A DNA stretch of 64,000 bases from positions 57,231,028 to 57,295,027 of the forward strand of contig OZ020592.1 of NCBI GenBank assembly GCA_963971535.1, in the 5' to 3' direction. This DNA comes from Notolepis coatsorum (lineage: Eukaryota > Chordata > Actinopteri > Aulopiformes > Paralepididae). The notes under the pieces were generated by a model that was not told the origin of the DNA, ran no database searches, and saw only the letters and a list, made by a program, of their open reading frames with translations. Positions 49,201-61,355 of the stretch are shown here, in pieces. Within the stretch, counting starts at the first letter, position 1; every line of letters starts with the position of its first letter. The translations under genes and the position numbers were made by a program.

Positions 49201-50645
49201 TGGTAGTAGAGAACAGCCTAACTCCCTCTGGTAGTAGAGAACAGCCTCACTCCCTCTGGTAGTAGAGAACAGCCTCACTCCCTCTGGTAGTAGAGAACAG
49301 CCTAACTCCCTCTGGTAGTAGAGAACAGCCTCCCTCTGGTAGTAGAGAACAGCCTAACTCCCTCTGGTAGTAGAGAACAGCCTCACTCCCTCTGGTAGTA
49401 GAGAACAGCCTAACTCCCTCTGGTAGTAGAGAACAGCCTCACTCCCTCTGGTAGTAGAGAACAGCCTCACTCCCTCTGGTAGTAGAGAACAGCCTCACTC
49501 CCTCTGGTAGTAGAGAACAGCCTCACTCCCTCTGGTAGTAGAGAACAGCCTAACTCCCTCTGGTAGTAGAGAACAGCCTCACTCCCTCTGGTAGTAGAGA
49601 ACAGCCTCCCTCTGGTAGTAGAGAACAGCCTAACTCCCTCTGGTAGTAGAGAACAGCCAACTCCTCTGGTAGTAGAGAACAGCCTAACTCCCTCTGGTAG
49701 TAGAGAACAGCCTCACTCCCTCTGGTAGTAGAGAACAGCCTCACTCCTCTGGTAGTAGAGAACAGCCTAACTCCCTCTGGTAGTAGAGAACAGCCTCACT
49801 CCCTCTGGTAGTAGAGAACAGCCTCACTCCCTCTGGTAGTAGAGAACAGCCTCACTCCTCTGGTAGTAGAGAACAGCCTCCCTCTGGTAGTAGAGAACAG
49901 CCTAACTCCCTCTGGTAGTAGAGAACAGCCTCACTCCCTCTGGTAGTAGAGAACAGCCTCACTCCTCTGGTAGTAGAGAACAGCCTCACTCCCTCTGGTA
50001 GTAGAGAACAGCCTCACTCCCTCTGGTAGTAGAGAACAGCCTAACTCCCTCTGGTAGTAGAGAACAGCCTCCCCCTCTGGTAGTAGAGAACAGCCTCACT
50101 CCCTCTGGTAGTAGAGAACAGCCTCACTCCCTCTGGTAGTAGAGAACAGCCTCACTCCCTCTGGTAGTAGAGAACAGCCTCACTCCCTCTGGTAGTAGAG
50201 AACAGCCTCACTCCCTCTGGTAGTAGAGAACAGCCTCACTCCTCTGGTAGTAGAGAACAGCCTAACTCCCTCTGGTAGTAGAGAACAGCCTCACTCCTCT
50301 GGTAGTAGAGAACAGCCTCACTCCCTCTGGTAGTAGAGAACAGCCTAACTCCCTCTGGTAGTAGAGAACAGCCTCCCTCTGGTAGTAGAGAACAGCCTCA
50401 CTCCTCTGGTAGTAGAGAACAGCCTAACTCCCTCTGGTAGTAGAGAACAGCCTCACTCCTCTGGTAGTAGAGAACAGCCTCACTCCCTCTGGTAGTAGAG
50501 AACAGCCACACTACTCTAGTAGTGAGAACAGCCTCACTCCCTCTGGTAGGGGAGTAAAACTGCCTCCCCCCCTGGGAAGGGAACAGCCTCACTCCCTCTG
50601 GTAGTAGAGAACAGCCTCACTCCCTCTGGTAGTAGAGAACAGCCT
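37231..50645. repeat. giant 24/28-bp minisatellite
   Basis: The uninterrupted tandem array is about 13.4 kb, roughly 500 units by length. The 28-bp unit reads (TA or TC)ACTCCCTCTGGTAGTAGA then GAACAGCC. A 24-bp unit lacks ACTC or CCTC. Substitutions are very rare, but the order of unit types is irregular, and blocks of 2.5-2.8 kb are repeated with the same rare variants. Minus-strand frames give three interchangeable repeats (RLFSTTRG, AVLYYQRE, GCSLLPEG) because 28-bp units change frame; they are not genes. It ends at a sequencing gap, so its true length is unknown. It presumably lies in a late intron of ARHGAP44. Confidence 0.97.
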
Positions 50646-50845
50646 NNNNNNNNNNNNNNNNNNNNNNNNNNNNNNNNNNNNNNNNNNNNNNNNNNNNNNN
50701 NNNNNNNNNNNNNNNNNNNNNNNNNNNNNNNNNNNNNNNNNNNNNNNNNNNNNNNNNNNNNNNNNNNNNNNNNNNNNNNNNNNNNNNNNNNNNNNNNNNN
50801 NNNNNNNNNNNNNNNNNNNNNNNNNNNNNNNNNNNNNNNNNNNNN
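50646..50845. other. assembly gap (200 N)
   Basis: Exactly 200 Ns, likely a placeholder of unknown true size. Left of it is the minisatellite; right of it is a GA tract. ARHGAP44 exons could be hidden here. Confidence 0.95.

Positions 50846-50898
<53 letters not shown>
50846..50898. repeat. (GA)n tract cut by the gap
   Basis: About 53 bp of pure GA; its left limit is unknown. Confidence 0.9.
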
Positions 50899-50901
<3 letters not shown>

Positions 50902-51404
50902 GTGAGAGTGTTTGCATGAAATATTAACAAGCCATTTGCTCCTCTGCTCCTCTGCTGGAGAGCTGGATGTCGGCCCTGTGTCTCTCTCTCTCCGGGTCGC
51001 TCTTTGAGGCCATCTGTCGTGCGCAGCGGGCACCAGGGGAGGGCTCCGGGAGTGGCGTGGGGCCCTGTCACCCAGGCAGAGCAGAGCCGGGCCCTGGGAG
51101 GAGCGACAGGGTGACGGGGCATCAAAGCGTCGACTCTCCCACCTGCCAGATCGCGGTACCCATCGCTACGCCGCTGCTATGCGAGGGGCTCGCGGAGATG
51201 TTAAACGCAGCGCGGCTTTATAGCGTCAGATCTGCCACGAGCGACGCGTTGGTCTTTTTTTCGTCGCCGCTTCTTCCGAGCAGTTTGTGTTTCTCTGATG
51301 CAACTCTCTCACCCCGCTATTCATGTCGGGTCCTTTGTAGAACGGCGGGGTGTTTTCGGTCACGGAGCACTTTGAGTTAAAAATGCCCACAGTGTGTCTC
51401 TCTC
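50899..51404. other. GC-rich unique stretch, no gene identified
   Basis: This is GC- and CpG-richer than the neighbourhood, with several stop-free but unrecognised frames (for example 50967-51380 plus). No domain or splice pattern supports a gene. Confidence 0.4.
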
Positions 51405-51610
51405 TCTCACTACCGCACTACAGAAGGTTAACCTTTACTGTCACACTACAACCGTCTCTGTAGTGTGATAGCAAAGGGTTAACCTTCTCCCTAGTGTGGT
51501 AGTGAAAGGGTTAACCCGCTGTCGTGTCGACGGTGAAAGGGTTAACCTTCCATATCGTCGCGGTGAAAGGGTGAACCTTTTTTGTTAGTGCGGGGCAGTG
51601 AAAGGGTTAA
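51405..51610. repeat. degenerate repeat with inverted arms (GTGAAAGGGTTAACC)
   Basis: At least five copies of a unit around GTGAAAGGGTTAACC. The first two are in opposite orientation, so about 51407-51435 pairs with 51473-51503. Related units occur at 9650-9730. Confidence 0.75.
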
Positions 51611-51770
51611 AGGTCTCTCGGGAAGAAAGACTCTCCTGGCACACGTTTGGCTTTAAGTGTTAACGGTACAACTTGTGTCGTTGTTTTGTTTTTTATTCCT
51701 TTTTTATTCGCCAGCCGCCCGCCCCAAAGCAGCACAGGTTTGTGATGACGGGACAGGGGGCGACAAGGGG

Positions 51771-52035
51771 GGCGACAATGGCTCAGGAGGTAGACCAGTC
51801 ATCTGGTAATCCGGAGGTTCCCGGTTCGATTCCCGCTCCTCCGCGGGCAGCGTGTTGAAGTGTCCCTGAGCAAGACACTTAACCCCTAATTGCTCCCGAT
51901 GAGCAGGTTGGCACCTTGCATGGTTGCCTCTGCCATCGGTGTGTGAATGTGTGAGTGAATGGGTAAAATGTGAGAAACTAATTGTAAAGCGCTTTGGATA
52001 AAAGCGCTATATAGATGGAGCCATTTACCATTTAC
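51771..52035 (+). mobile_element. tRNA-derived SINE with L2-type 3' tail (family B)
   Basis: The A-box-like TGGCTCAGGAGGTAGA and B box GGTTCGATTCCC form the head. The body contains CCCTGAGCAAGACACTTAAC. The 3' stem-loop GCGCTTTGGATAAAAGCGC is followed by CCATTTACCATTTAC. The tail matches that of L2-group LINEs, including the LINE at 17053-19563, which is how such SINEs borrow LINE enzymes. Confidence 0.85.
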
Positions 52036-52333
52036 AAGTTGAAAAGCAGACTAGCATGTGGAAATGTCCCCGATCGAACATATCTGATTGGACAACTAGC
52101 TAATCAATCGTCTGCACCTTAAGGATGTGTACCAACCACTAGCTCTCCTACAGCCTGAGTGTTATCAGACAGCATCAGAGTGTGTGTTGTTGTGCTGGTG
52201 CTGAGACAGTAATTGCACTGCGCTTGCGTTTCCTCTCTCTGTAAATACAGTAATTGTACCATCGTCGCGACAACGGCGCATCCTTTTTCATTATGTTAAT
52301 CAAAAGCACACTGGAGCAGGACTCAAACTGCAA

Positions 52334-52576
<243 letters not shown>

Positions 52577-53925
52577 TTTGTGTTTGGTCAGTGTGTGATG
52601 CTGTTGTTGGGATGTTTTTGAGCATTAATGGGAATAGATGTTTGTGAACGTAAATGGGAATTATTATTATTGACCGAGTGACAAAGCGCTTGAACGCCCA
52701 ATCAAAATGTTTCAATGGTGAGATTCACACAGTATTCAATCGGAACACCAATCACTGAATATTTATTGTTTATACTGTATATTTCAGAGTAGCTATATGA
52801 TATGAATAACAATATGAAATCAAATTATATTTCTGATTACAGGAGCGTTGCAGGATTTAACCCGTTCCTTCTCACAGAATGTACTTGAAGATAGACCATC
52901 TTGTTTGAGATCTGTAGTATTCCGTGGGATAAATGGATGTACTGTGAAGAAAGTGGGAATAACAGAGGTGGCTTTTGGGAACGTGAAAAAAGGAATACTA
53001 ATATGATCCAAAGAAAAATTAAAAATTCCAAGCCATATGACAATGTTTAAATATCTAGGCAAGCAAGAGTGTGGCGTGGAATTAGTCATTTTTCAATGTC
53101 TGATGAAGCTAAAAATAGAGTAATTCTAACACTATGGGGGCTGAATCTGGGGAATGACAGGAATGTGCGGGGGCAGGACAAACTTCTCTCTCTGCAGTTT
53201 TGGCTTTACAGTAACAAGCATCTTGAGACTTACAGTATCATTGGCCAGGCTCCTACCACTGAGGGTGCTTGCTCAGCTGTTTGAGAGAGAACTTATTGGG
53301 AACATTCTTTCACACGAGCAGGTCTGTGCTTTTGCTCTTGTGTGAAGTGTTCCAGTACTGTATATCTAATCGCAGAGACTGAGATATATTTTCCCCTCTG
53401 CCTCCAGTGGCAGTGAGGGACCTGTTGTAGGGGACATGACTAGTTGATCAGGAACGTGTGTATGTGTTTGCTATTTTGTTTGATTTTGATGAGAGTATTT
53501 ATACAGATATATTACCAAACAGTTTTTACTTGGTCTGAGGGAGTTTTGATTGATGATGATATCCACCAGAACAAATGCCAGCCATCCAACCCGCCTACCC
53601 AGAAAGAGCATTCAAAGACGAGGGACCAGATTTTGTTATTTGCCTTCTGGGGGGGGGGGGGGGGGGGGGCCTTCCATGACCTGTCCAAACTTAAATGACC
53701 TCCATCTTATTACAGTACATGTCCCAAGAACGACTCCTATCTATTCACTACTCCAAATCACTACGCTGCTCTATCATTGTCTTACTTTGAAGTGCGCTAA
53801 ATATTATTCATAAGACTAATGTAAATACTAAAGCCTCTGTACATAAATGTATATACCCACAGGGGAGAAGATTAAATATATATGAAAAAAATATATAGTA
53901 TGAAAAATATAAATATTGATCAAAA

Positions 53926-53928
<3 letters not shown>
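52577..53928. other. AT-rich unique stretch with a 21-base G run
   Basis: A run of 21 G occurs at 53649-53669. A splice-acceptor-like CCTCTGCCTCCAG at 53396-53408 is followed by a short frame ending in a stop near 53450. No protein match can be made, so no gene is called. Confidence 0.4.

Positions 53929-54010
<82 letters not shown>
53929..54010. repeat. (AT)n microsatellite
   Basis: AT run, continuing with interruptions to about 54029. Confidence 0.95.
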
Positions 54011-54011
<1 letters not shown>

Positions 54012-54323
54012 TGTATATATATATAGTATATTGACATGTTTGTGTTGTTCTGGTCCTAACACAACATTGCCAGATTCACAATGTGGACAAAAACATAGGC
54101 TTTGCACAGTTATATGGTAGTTCTAATGGCACTGACATAGATTCACGATTAAATCGATTTTATAGGATTGCTATATTATAAATGCTGATAGTGCAAAGTC
54201 ATGGAACCCACAGAGCTGAGGAAAATCTGATAGGAAAACGCTGTGTCACTGTGTCTTCTCTGACTCTTTAAGAGCAGACAGCAAGTCTTGTTAATTCTAC
54301 AACCTAAGAACAGAGCCCTATCT

Positions 54324-54464
54324 ACCGTATTCACACAGCAGCCATTTTGCTCTTATGTGGTGCTCAGGTTGAGATTTCTTTCCACCCTGTTCTGGAAACA
54401 AGTTGGAAAGAAATCCCAACCTGAGCATGACATAAGAACAAAATGGCTGCTGTGTGAATACGGT
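54324..54464. mobile_element. palindromic MITE (ACCGTATTCACAC family)
   Basis: The arms ACCGTATTCACACAGCAGCC...GGAAAGAAATC are inverted about a short centre near 54395. Few mismatches. A related shorter copy is at 56705-56790. Confidence 0.75.
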
Positions 54465-54469
54465 CCATG

Positions 54470-56396
<1,927 letters not shown>

Positions 56397-56402
56397 AATA
56401 AA
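56397..56402 (+). terminator. candidate polyadenylation signal
   Basis: AATAAA is followed about 25-45 bases later by GT-rich TTGATGTCTTGTGTTTTTA, the arrangement of a functional poly(A) site. If a plus-strand transcript ends in this region, this is the best site. Short motifs like this occur by chance in AT-rich DNA. Confidence 0.25.
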
Positions 56403-56704
56403 ATTAAAGAACGTTTTTATATTACCTTGATGTCTTGTGTTTTTATTCTGAGATGTTTTTTATTAGGTAAGTCAACAGTTATGAATTCATAAAATATAAA
56501 AGATGATAAAAGAATTTAAAGGGGTATAGTATCCTCCACCTCAGCCAGCTACGAATGCAAAGGACCAGGTGCTCAACTCCTTCCTCCTTTTTCAGTCTCT
56601 TCTACGTCATTTGACAGACACATATTACACACAAGAAATTTGTAATTTGATTCTTGTAACCTACAATCACAACACTGAGACAATCTAAAACACTGGCAGG
56701 CTAT

Positions 56705-56790
56705 TGACCATATTCTCACAGGGTGGAAAGGAATCCAAATCTGTGCATGACATAAGAGCAAAGCGGCCACCGTGTGAATATGGTCAATGC
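56705..56790. mobile_element. palindromic MITE, short copy
   Basis: The arms TTGACCATATTCTCACA and GTGTGAATATGGTCAA are inverted. The middle (GGTGGAAAGGAATCCAAATC, then GCATGACATAAGAGCAAA) matches part of 54324-54464. Confidence 0.7.
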
Positions 56791-57713
56791 AGTGAAACGA
56801 AGAAAACCCCAGCCGTGCGACCTTCAGGTTTATTAAGTGCGTGTGTAAAGCCGTCCGGTTGTATCACATCGATTCCTCTTTCCTAGCGGGCTGTAACTCA
56901 GGCGCAGACGAGGTGCTTTCTGGTGGAGGCCAAACATATATTCTGCCAGAGATGGAACACACAGTTAGCACAGTGATTTACAAGGTAACGCAGACACACC
57001 CTATACACAAAGGCAACGCGTTGACATCCTAAGCCCACATGCAGAGGCCCCTGTCGAGAGGAAAGGTGCGAGAGTGTGCGATTAATGTTCGTCTTGAAAT
57101 TCTGTCAACGCAGAAACCTGTGACATACAGTAATCGGTGTCAAAAGATTCACGCTGCTATATCCTTCATGCAGAGGAACATATAAAGAGGTATTATGCAG
57201 GTCAGAGTTTGAGGTGACGCATGCTTTAGTGACAGGCGATAGATTGCATACAGACAAAAGAGATGAGAGTAGTAGTATGTATATGGCACACATAGGCCTA
57301 TACTGTACCTTTGGCCTTTGACCTTTTGGGCCATAATGCTAAACTGTAGTTGGACAGCTGCTTCCAAACACATGTCCTTTAAAGCAATCAGAATGTACAA
57401 CAGAGAGTGTGGCGTTCAGTAAGTCTCTCGCTTGCAGTCATGTGTCTTGCTTTTCAGAAGCAGATTTGAAAGAGTATTCCATTCATCACAGTAACTGGCA
57501 CGTCTGACAAAGCCATCTCACACGTCATTAATCTGTGCTCCTGAAGGGGGAAATCCACCCTAAAATATAGAATTCCCATTATCCCACATGTTATTTATAT
57601 AATACTGTACAGTTCAGTTTCAATATGTGAATATGAACGAGTCTTGCCTCTGGAGGATAATATGAAACATTTGGCTGAGCACTGATTGACTATCTACTCA
57701 GTGAGTGCACTCC
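56791..57713. other. unannotated unique stretch
   Basis: No repeat end, RNA gene or supported exon recognised. Confidence 0.35.
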
Positions 57714-57721
57714 CTCTGTGG

Positions 57722-58231
57722 TAGGGCTGTCCCCGACTAAGGATTTGGATGGTCGACTAGGATTGGCCAAAATTTGCCGTTAGTCGACTATTGGTCTACA
57801 AAAAAAAAAAAAAAGAGTATTAATTTTTTTTTTTTCTTTTTTTTTTTTTTTATCATTCCATTTGGGCTGTGGGGGGTGCTTAATGTCTGAAGGAGTCGAC
57901 TGAAGGCTTCTTGTCCTCTGCAAAAGCATGCAATTGGTCCACTGATGGATACATCTTGATATTTAGTATAGTGTGTTCATTAGATGGGTGAAATCCTCTT
58001 TCAGTGCCTCTGTGCCTGTTTTCGTAGGCAGTTAGCCTCTGGTATGCGTGCCATTAGCGTTAGCCACGCTTCTATGCCTCTTTTCTTTTGAAAAAAATGA
58101 TAAAAAAAAAAATATTAAAAAAAATATATATATATTTTTTTTGTTATTATATTCGACTAAGAGGTTGGCCAGTCAACTACGGCCCATTTCGACCGATTAG
58201 TCGACTAATCGATTAATAGGGGTCAGCCCTA
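57722..58231. mobile_element. hAT MITE (TCGACTAAT family)
   Basis: Ends TAGGGCTGTCCCCGACTAA and GGGGTCAGCCCTA are imperfect inverted repeats. Direct repeats CTCTGTGG at 57714-57721 and 58232-58239 are perfect. TAGTCGACT and GATTAGTCGACTAATCG motifs fill both ends. Non-coding. Confidence 0.88.
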
Positions 58232-58547
58232 CTCTGTGGTGCTAATTGTAATGTGTAGTGTGCTATATAAAAGGCCCAATCAGTGATCGAAACGTAATCA
58301 GATGGGTAGCCCCACCACCACCACAACAGCAGCAGCAGCAGAAACAACAACAACAAAGAAAAATAGGAATGGAAACATGTTTTCATTCTCTATTTGACTG
58401 ACTGAGCTACAGTATTGATACAATGATGAGTTTTCTAATTATATTGTCTGTATTACACATCTATTCTGACTGGACATTGGGTTAAGAAGGTTCCAAAAAA
58501 GCTTATTTCCCATCTACACATCAAACTCTACACAGAGACCCTCTTAC

Positions 58548-58701
58548 CTGAGTCCATGCGGATGTTTAATGGTGAGTGGTAGGTGTGCAGGTACTGCTGT
58601 GGACTTAGGAGCTCCTCTCTGCTCAGCAGCTGGACCAGAACCTCTTGGGGTACGATCAGCTCCGGAGCCTCATCCAAAACCGACCCAGGACTCGTCTCAG
58701 G
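58548..58701 (-). CDS. possible internal exon of an unidentified gene
   Basis: On the minus strand a 154-bp segment lies between an acceptor (ATATGAATGCAG) and a consensus donor (GTAAGA). Only one frame is open. It encodes 51 residues including PELIVPQEVLVQLLSREELL and SPQQYLHTYHSPLNIRMDS, amphipathic and natural in composition, with no repeat match in the window. I cannot name the protein. The polypyrimidine tract before the acceptor is weak, and no partner exon was found. It would be transcribed opposite to ARHGAP44. Confidence 0.45.
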
Positions 58702-58737
58702 CTGCATTCATATAGGAACACGTTTTAATATTTTTTT

Positions 58738-59222
58738 TCATTCATTACATTTATATAGTGCTTTTCTAGACACTCAAAGTGCTCCCCACAGTGTAGGCTG
58801 GAAATGGCCTCCTTCACCACCACTGGTAGCACCCAACCTTGGACTACGCAGGCTCAATGGCTGCCATACACTGGCATCAGGCACACATCACACTACACAA
58901 TGGCTGAACGGCTCAGGAGACAGGGATTGATATCAGCCAATTAAGGGGAAGGGATGATTAGGTGGCCTTGATGTCAGAGACCTGATTGGGAATTTGGCTA
59001 GGAATGTTGGGGAACCCCCTACTCTTTGCGATAGACGTCCTGGGATCTTTAATGACCGAGATTCAGTCAGGACCTCGGTTTAGCGCCTCATCCGAAGGAC
59101 GCCAGCTATACGGTGTCCCTATCACTGTAAAACAGGGGCATTGTTACTGACTAGTCCAGAGGACAGAGTGCCCCCTGCTGGACAACAATACCACTTTTCC
59201 GACAACGGCCTTGACCGGGGCG
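58738..59222 (-). mobile_element. SINE with L2-type 3' tail; carries a CTCF-core-like motif
   Basis: Minus-strand order: a truncated head (CCCCGGTCAAGGCC), CCAGCAGGGGGCACTCTGTC, GTCCTTCGGATGAGGCGCTA, GGTCATTAAAGATCCCAGGA, and a tail AGTGTCTAGAAAAGCACTAT plus ATAAATGTAATG. The head is cut at the B box, so the copy is 5'-truncated. It is the only single-copy version in this window of the unit amplified at 16473-16964. This central region is common in fish SINEs of the V-SINE kind; the exact family is uncertain. Confidence 0.75.
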
Positions 59223-59663
59223 CGTGTAGCATAATGCCAGCGGAAGAGTGCAAGAGCGCTTCCGCATTCTTCGCCGCGCATGCGCATGAGGTCCTCGCTT
59301 AGTTCAGACGCCCCATTCAACACAGTGAATCCCAAACTCGAAACTCCGTTAAGCTCCAGAGAGAGAGGCTGAAAACCGCCAGTTCTTGCCCGACGGATGG
59401 GAGCCGAATCGCGGATCCGAGTTTTCTGATGAATAGCCCCAAAACATGGACGTCGCGAACGGCGCCGGCTTCGCTGACCAGAGCTCTCTCAGATTCAAAA
59501 TTTGAATCGCAGCCTGGAACATACATGTTTCGGAACCAATGTGTAACTAGACAGTTACAATATAACATTTATATTAATTAACCCAGTTAATGCCTTAAGA
59601 GAAAGAGTCTGGTGGTCAATTACTACGGAAATGTTGTGTCTTACTAATAATAACTAATTCCGC

Positions 59664-59966
59664 GGTCAATAGAAGTCTCTGTGATACTTTCTGAATATGA
59701 TTTGGGAATGGGCAGGAGGGTTATAATAGAAGAAAGACAGTGTAAACAATATAATTAACTCTGAATATAATAATGACGAAAAATAAACAGGATACACAAC
59801 AAGGTGCACTACATAATCGCATGCATGCTGTTGTGTAACCTGTTTATTTTTCGTCATTATTATATTCAGAGTTAATTATATTGTTTACACTGTCTTTCTT
59901 CTATTATAACCCTCCTGCCCATTCCCAAATCATATTCAGAAAGTATCACAGAGGCTTCTATTGACC
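59664..59966. repeat. 138-bp near-perfect inverted repeat with 27-bp loop
   Basis: 59664-59801 and 59829-59966 are inverse copies of identical length with only two or so mismatches. The loop is AGGTGCACTACATAATCGC followed by ATGCATGC. It abuts the outer edge of the BEL/Pao LTR. Confidence 0.93.
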
Positions 59967-59968
59967 AC

Positions 59969-61261
59969 TGTAACTGAGGGGTTACAAAACCCTGACTGTA
60001 TTAAAGATTGTGATAGATTAAACCACTGCTAATTATTATCATTATTACTTGCCAGAAAGTACAGTTAATTATGGCAGACACTCAGAATAATACGGCACGG
60101 TGACAAAGAAATATCATTTAGAATATTTATTGTTATGCAGCAATTGTACAGAGATGGGAATTAAGGTCGCGCTTGTATGGCGAAGAATATGAATAAAGTC
60201 AGTCAGTAGCAAACGTCAGTTGGAATGAATAATTCCTACGATGGGGTACTAGACGAAACACCGCCTGGCGTAGGATGGCAATATAGGGGGAAACGCTGGT
60301 ACCGCTGGAGACAGGGGGGTTATCCTCCCAGAGATGTAAGCTCTGGAGGAAAGAAGAATATTCGGATACTCAGTCTGTTCAATTGAAGAAGAAGGGATTC
60401 TCGTATAGATCCAGTCCTTGTAATCCAAAGGCTCAGCAACAAAGCAATAACTGTAATCCAATTGCCCGATAGCAATGACGATAGCCAGCTAGCTTCGGTC
60501 CACGAAGCTAGCCCGAGGTAAATCTTCAAGGTGGTTAAATCCAAACGACAGTGGGTATTAACGAGGCTCTTCTCCAGGTAGTACGTTCCACAATCACTAT
60601 AATCCAACCAATACTGGTTCTGCAATCGCCGCCGTAGGTTCCAATATGCACATGTCCAGTAGGTTCCACGACTAGGCCTTCCTCGTGTACTGGCACCAAT
60701 GTATTTAGTCCACGCACACTGGCTAAGGTTCCACTAGTTACCAAACGAACGAACTGCTGGGTAATGCTGCACACGAACGAACTGCTGTTGGCACGATTCA
60801 CACTAAATGACGACTCTTTACTTCACATTAAGCTAAGTCGAACTTGACGTTATTGCATTAACTCTGACACTTTTACTATTCACTTCGCACGTGGTTCACA
60901 ACACTCTGTTTAGACGAACTGCTTGCACTTCACTGTTTTACCGAACGCCGAACGAACTGCTGCTGTTCGCACCTGCCACGATATATATACTTAAGTGGCT
61001 TTCTAGTGCCAAACCTCAGTTCTCGTCTCGAATCAATGCGCCGGCTCCAGGCATGCTCCAACATGCCCAGACTCGCCCTTGAACCTGTCTGAGGACGAGA
61101 CTGCCTGGCGCTGCCGTCAGGGCATTATCCAATGAGGAAAGTGAATATTACTAGGATTCAAACGCAGGCTTAAAGGGATATAACTTGTATATATAAATAA
61201 TATACAAGGTATATAAAACAATAAACGTAGATTCTCAGCTTTAATCTGGCCCTTCACAACA
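59969..61261 (-). mobile_element. 3' LTR of a BEL/Pao retrotransposon (limits inferred)
   Basis: On the minus strand it begins TGTTGTGAAGGGCC, immediately after a purine-rich AGGAGGCGGC tract that fits the polypurine primer site. It is inferred to end in CAGTTACA (TGT...ACA). It contains a TATA-like ATATATATCGTGG region near 60980, repeated GCAGTTCGTTCG motifs and an AATAAA near 60130. The other LTR is outside the window, so the boundaries cannot be confirmed by comparison. Confidence 0.55.
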
Positions 61262-61355
61262 GCCGCCTCCTAATTAGTCCGCACCTAATTAGTTAAGGGA
61301 GACAGATTAATAGTCCAGTCAACTGCTCAATACTTGTTGTGAGGAGTAGGTCAAT

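Noticed and set aside
37240-50592. Many minus-strand frames with RLFSTTRG / AVLYYQRE / GCSLLPEG repeats
   Set aside because: They are the three readings of a 24/28-bp tandem repeat. Frames change whenever a 28-bp unit occurs, stops follow from unit type, and there is no start context or domain.
37231-50645. CRISPR-like array
   Set aside because: The 28-bp repeats are head to tail with no unique spacers, and the genome is a vertebrate.
50967-51380. 137-residue frame right of the gap
   Set aside because: No known domain, low-complexity Ser/Arg composition and no splice context; could be chance in GC-rich DNA.
56841-57032. Plus-strand exon candidate ending at GATTTACAAG|GTAACG
   Set aside because: The donor is weak, the peptide is not recognised and no partner exon was seen.
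60249-60801. Minus-strand frames of 70-101 residues
   Set aside because: They lie within the inferred BEL/Pao LTR and have no domain support.
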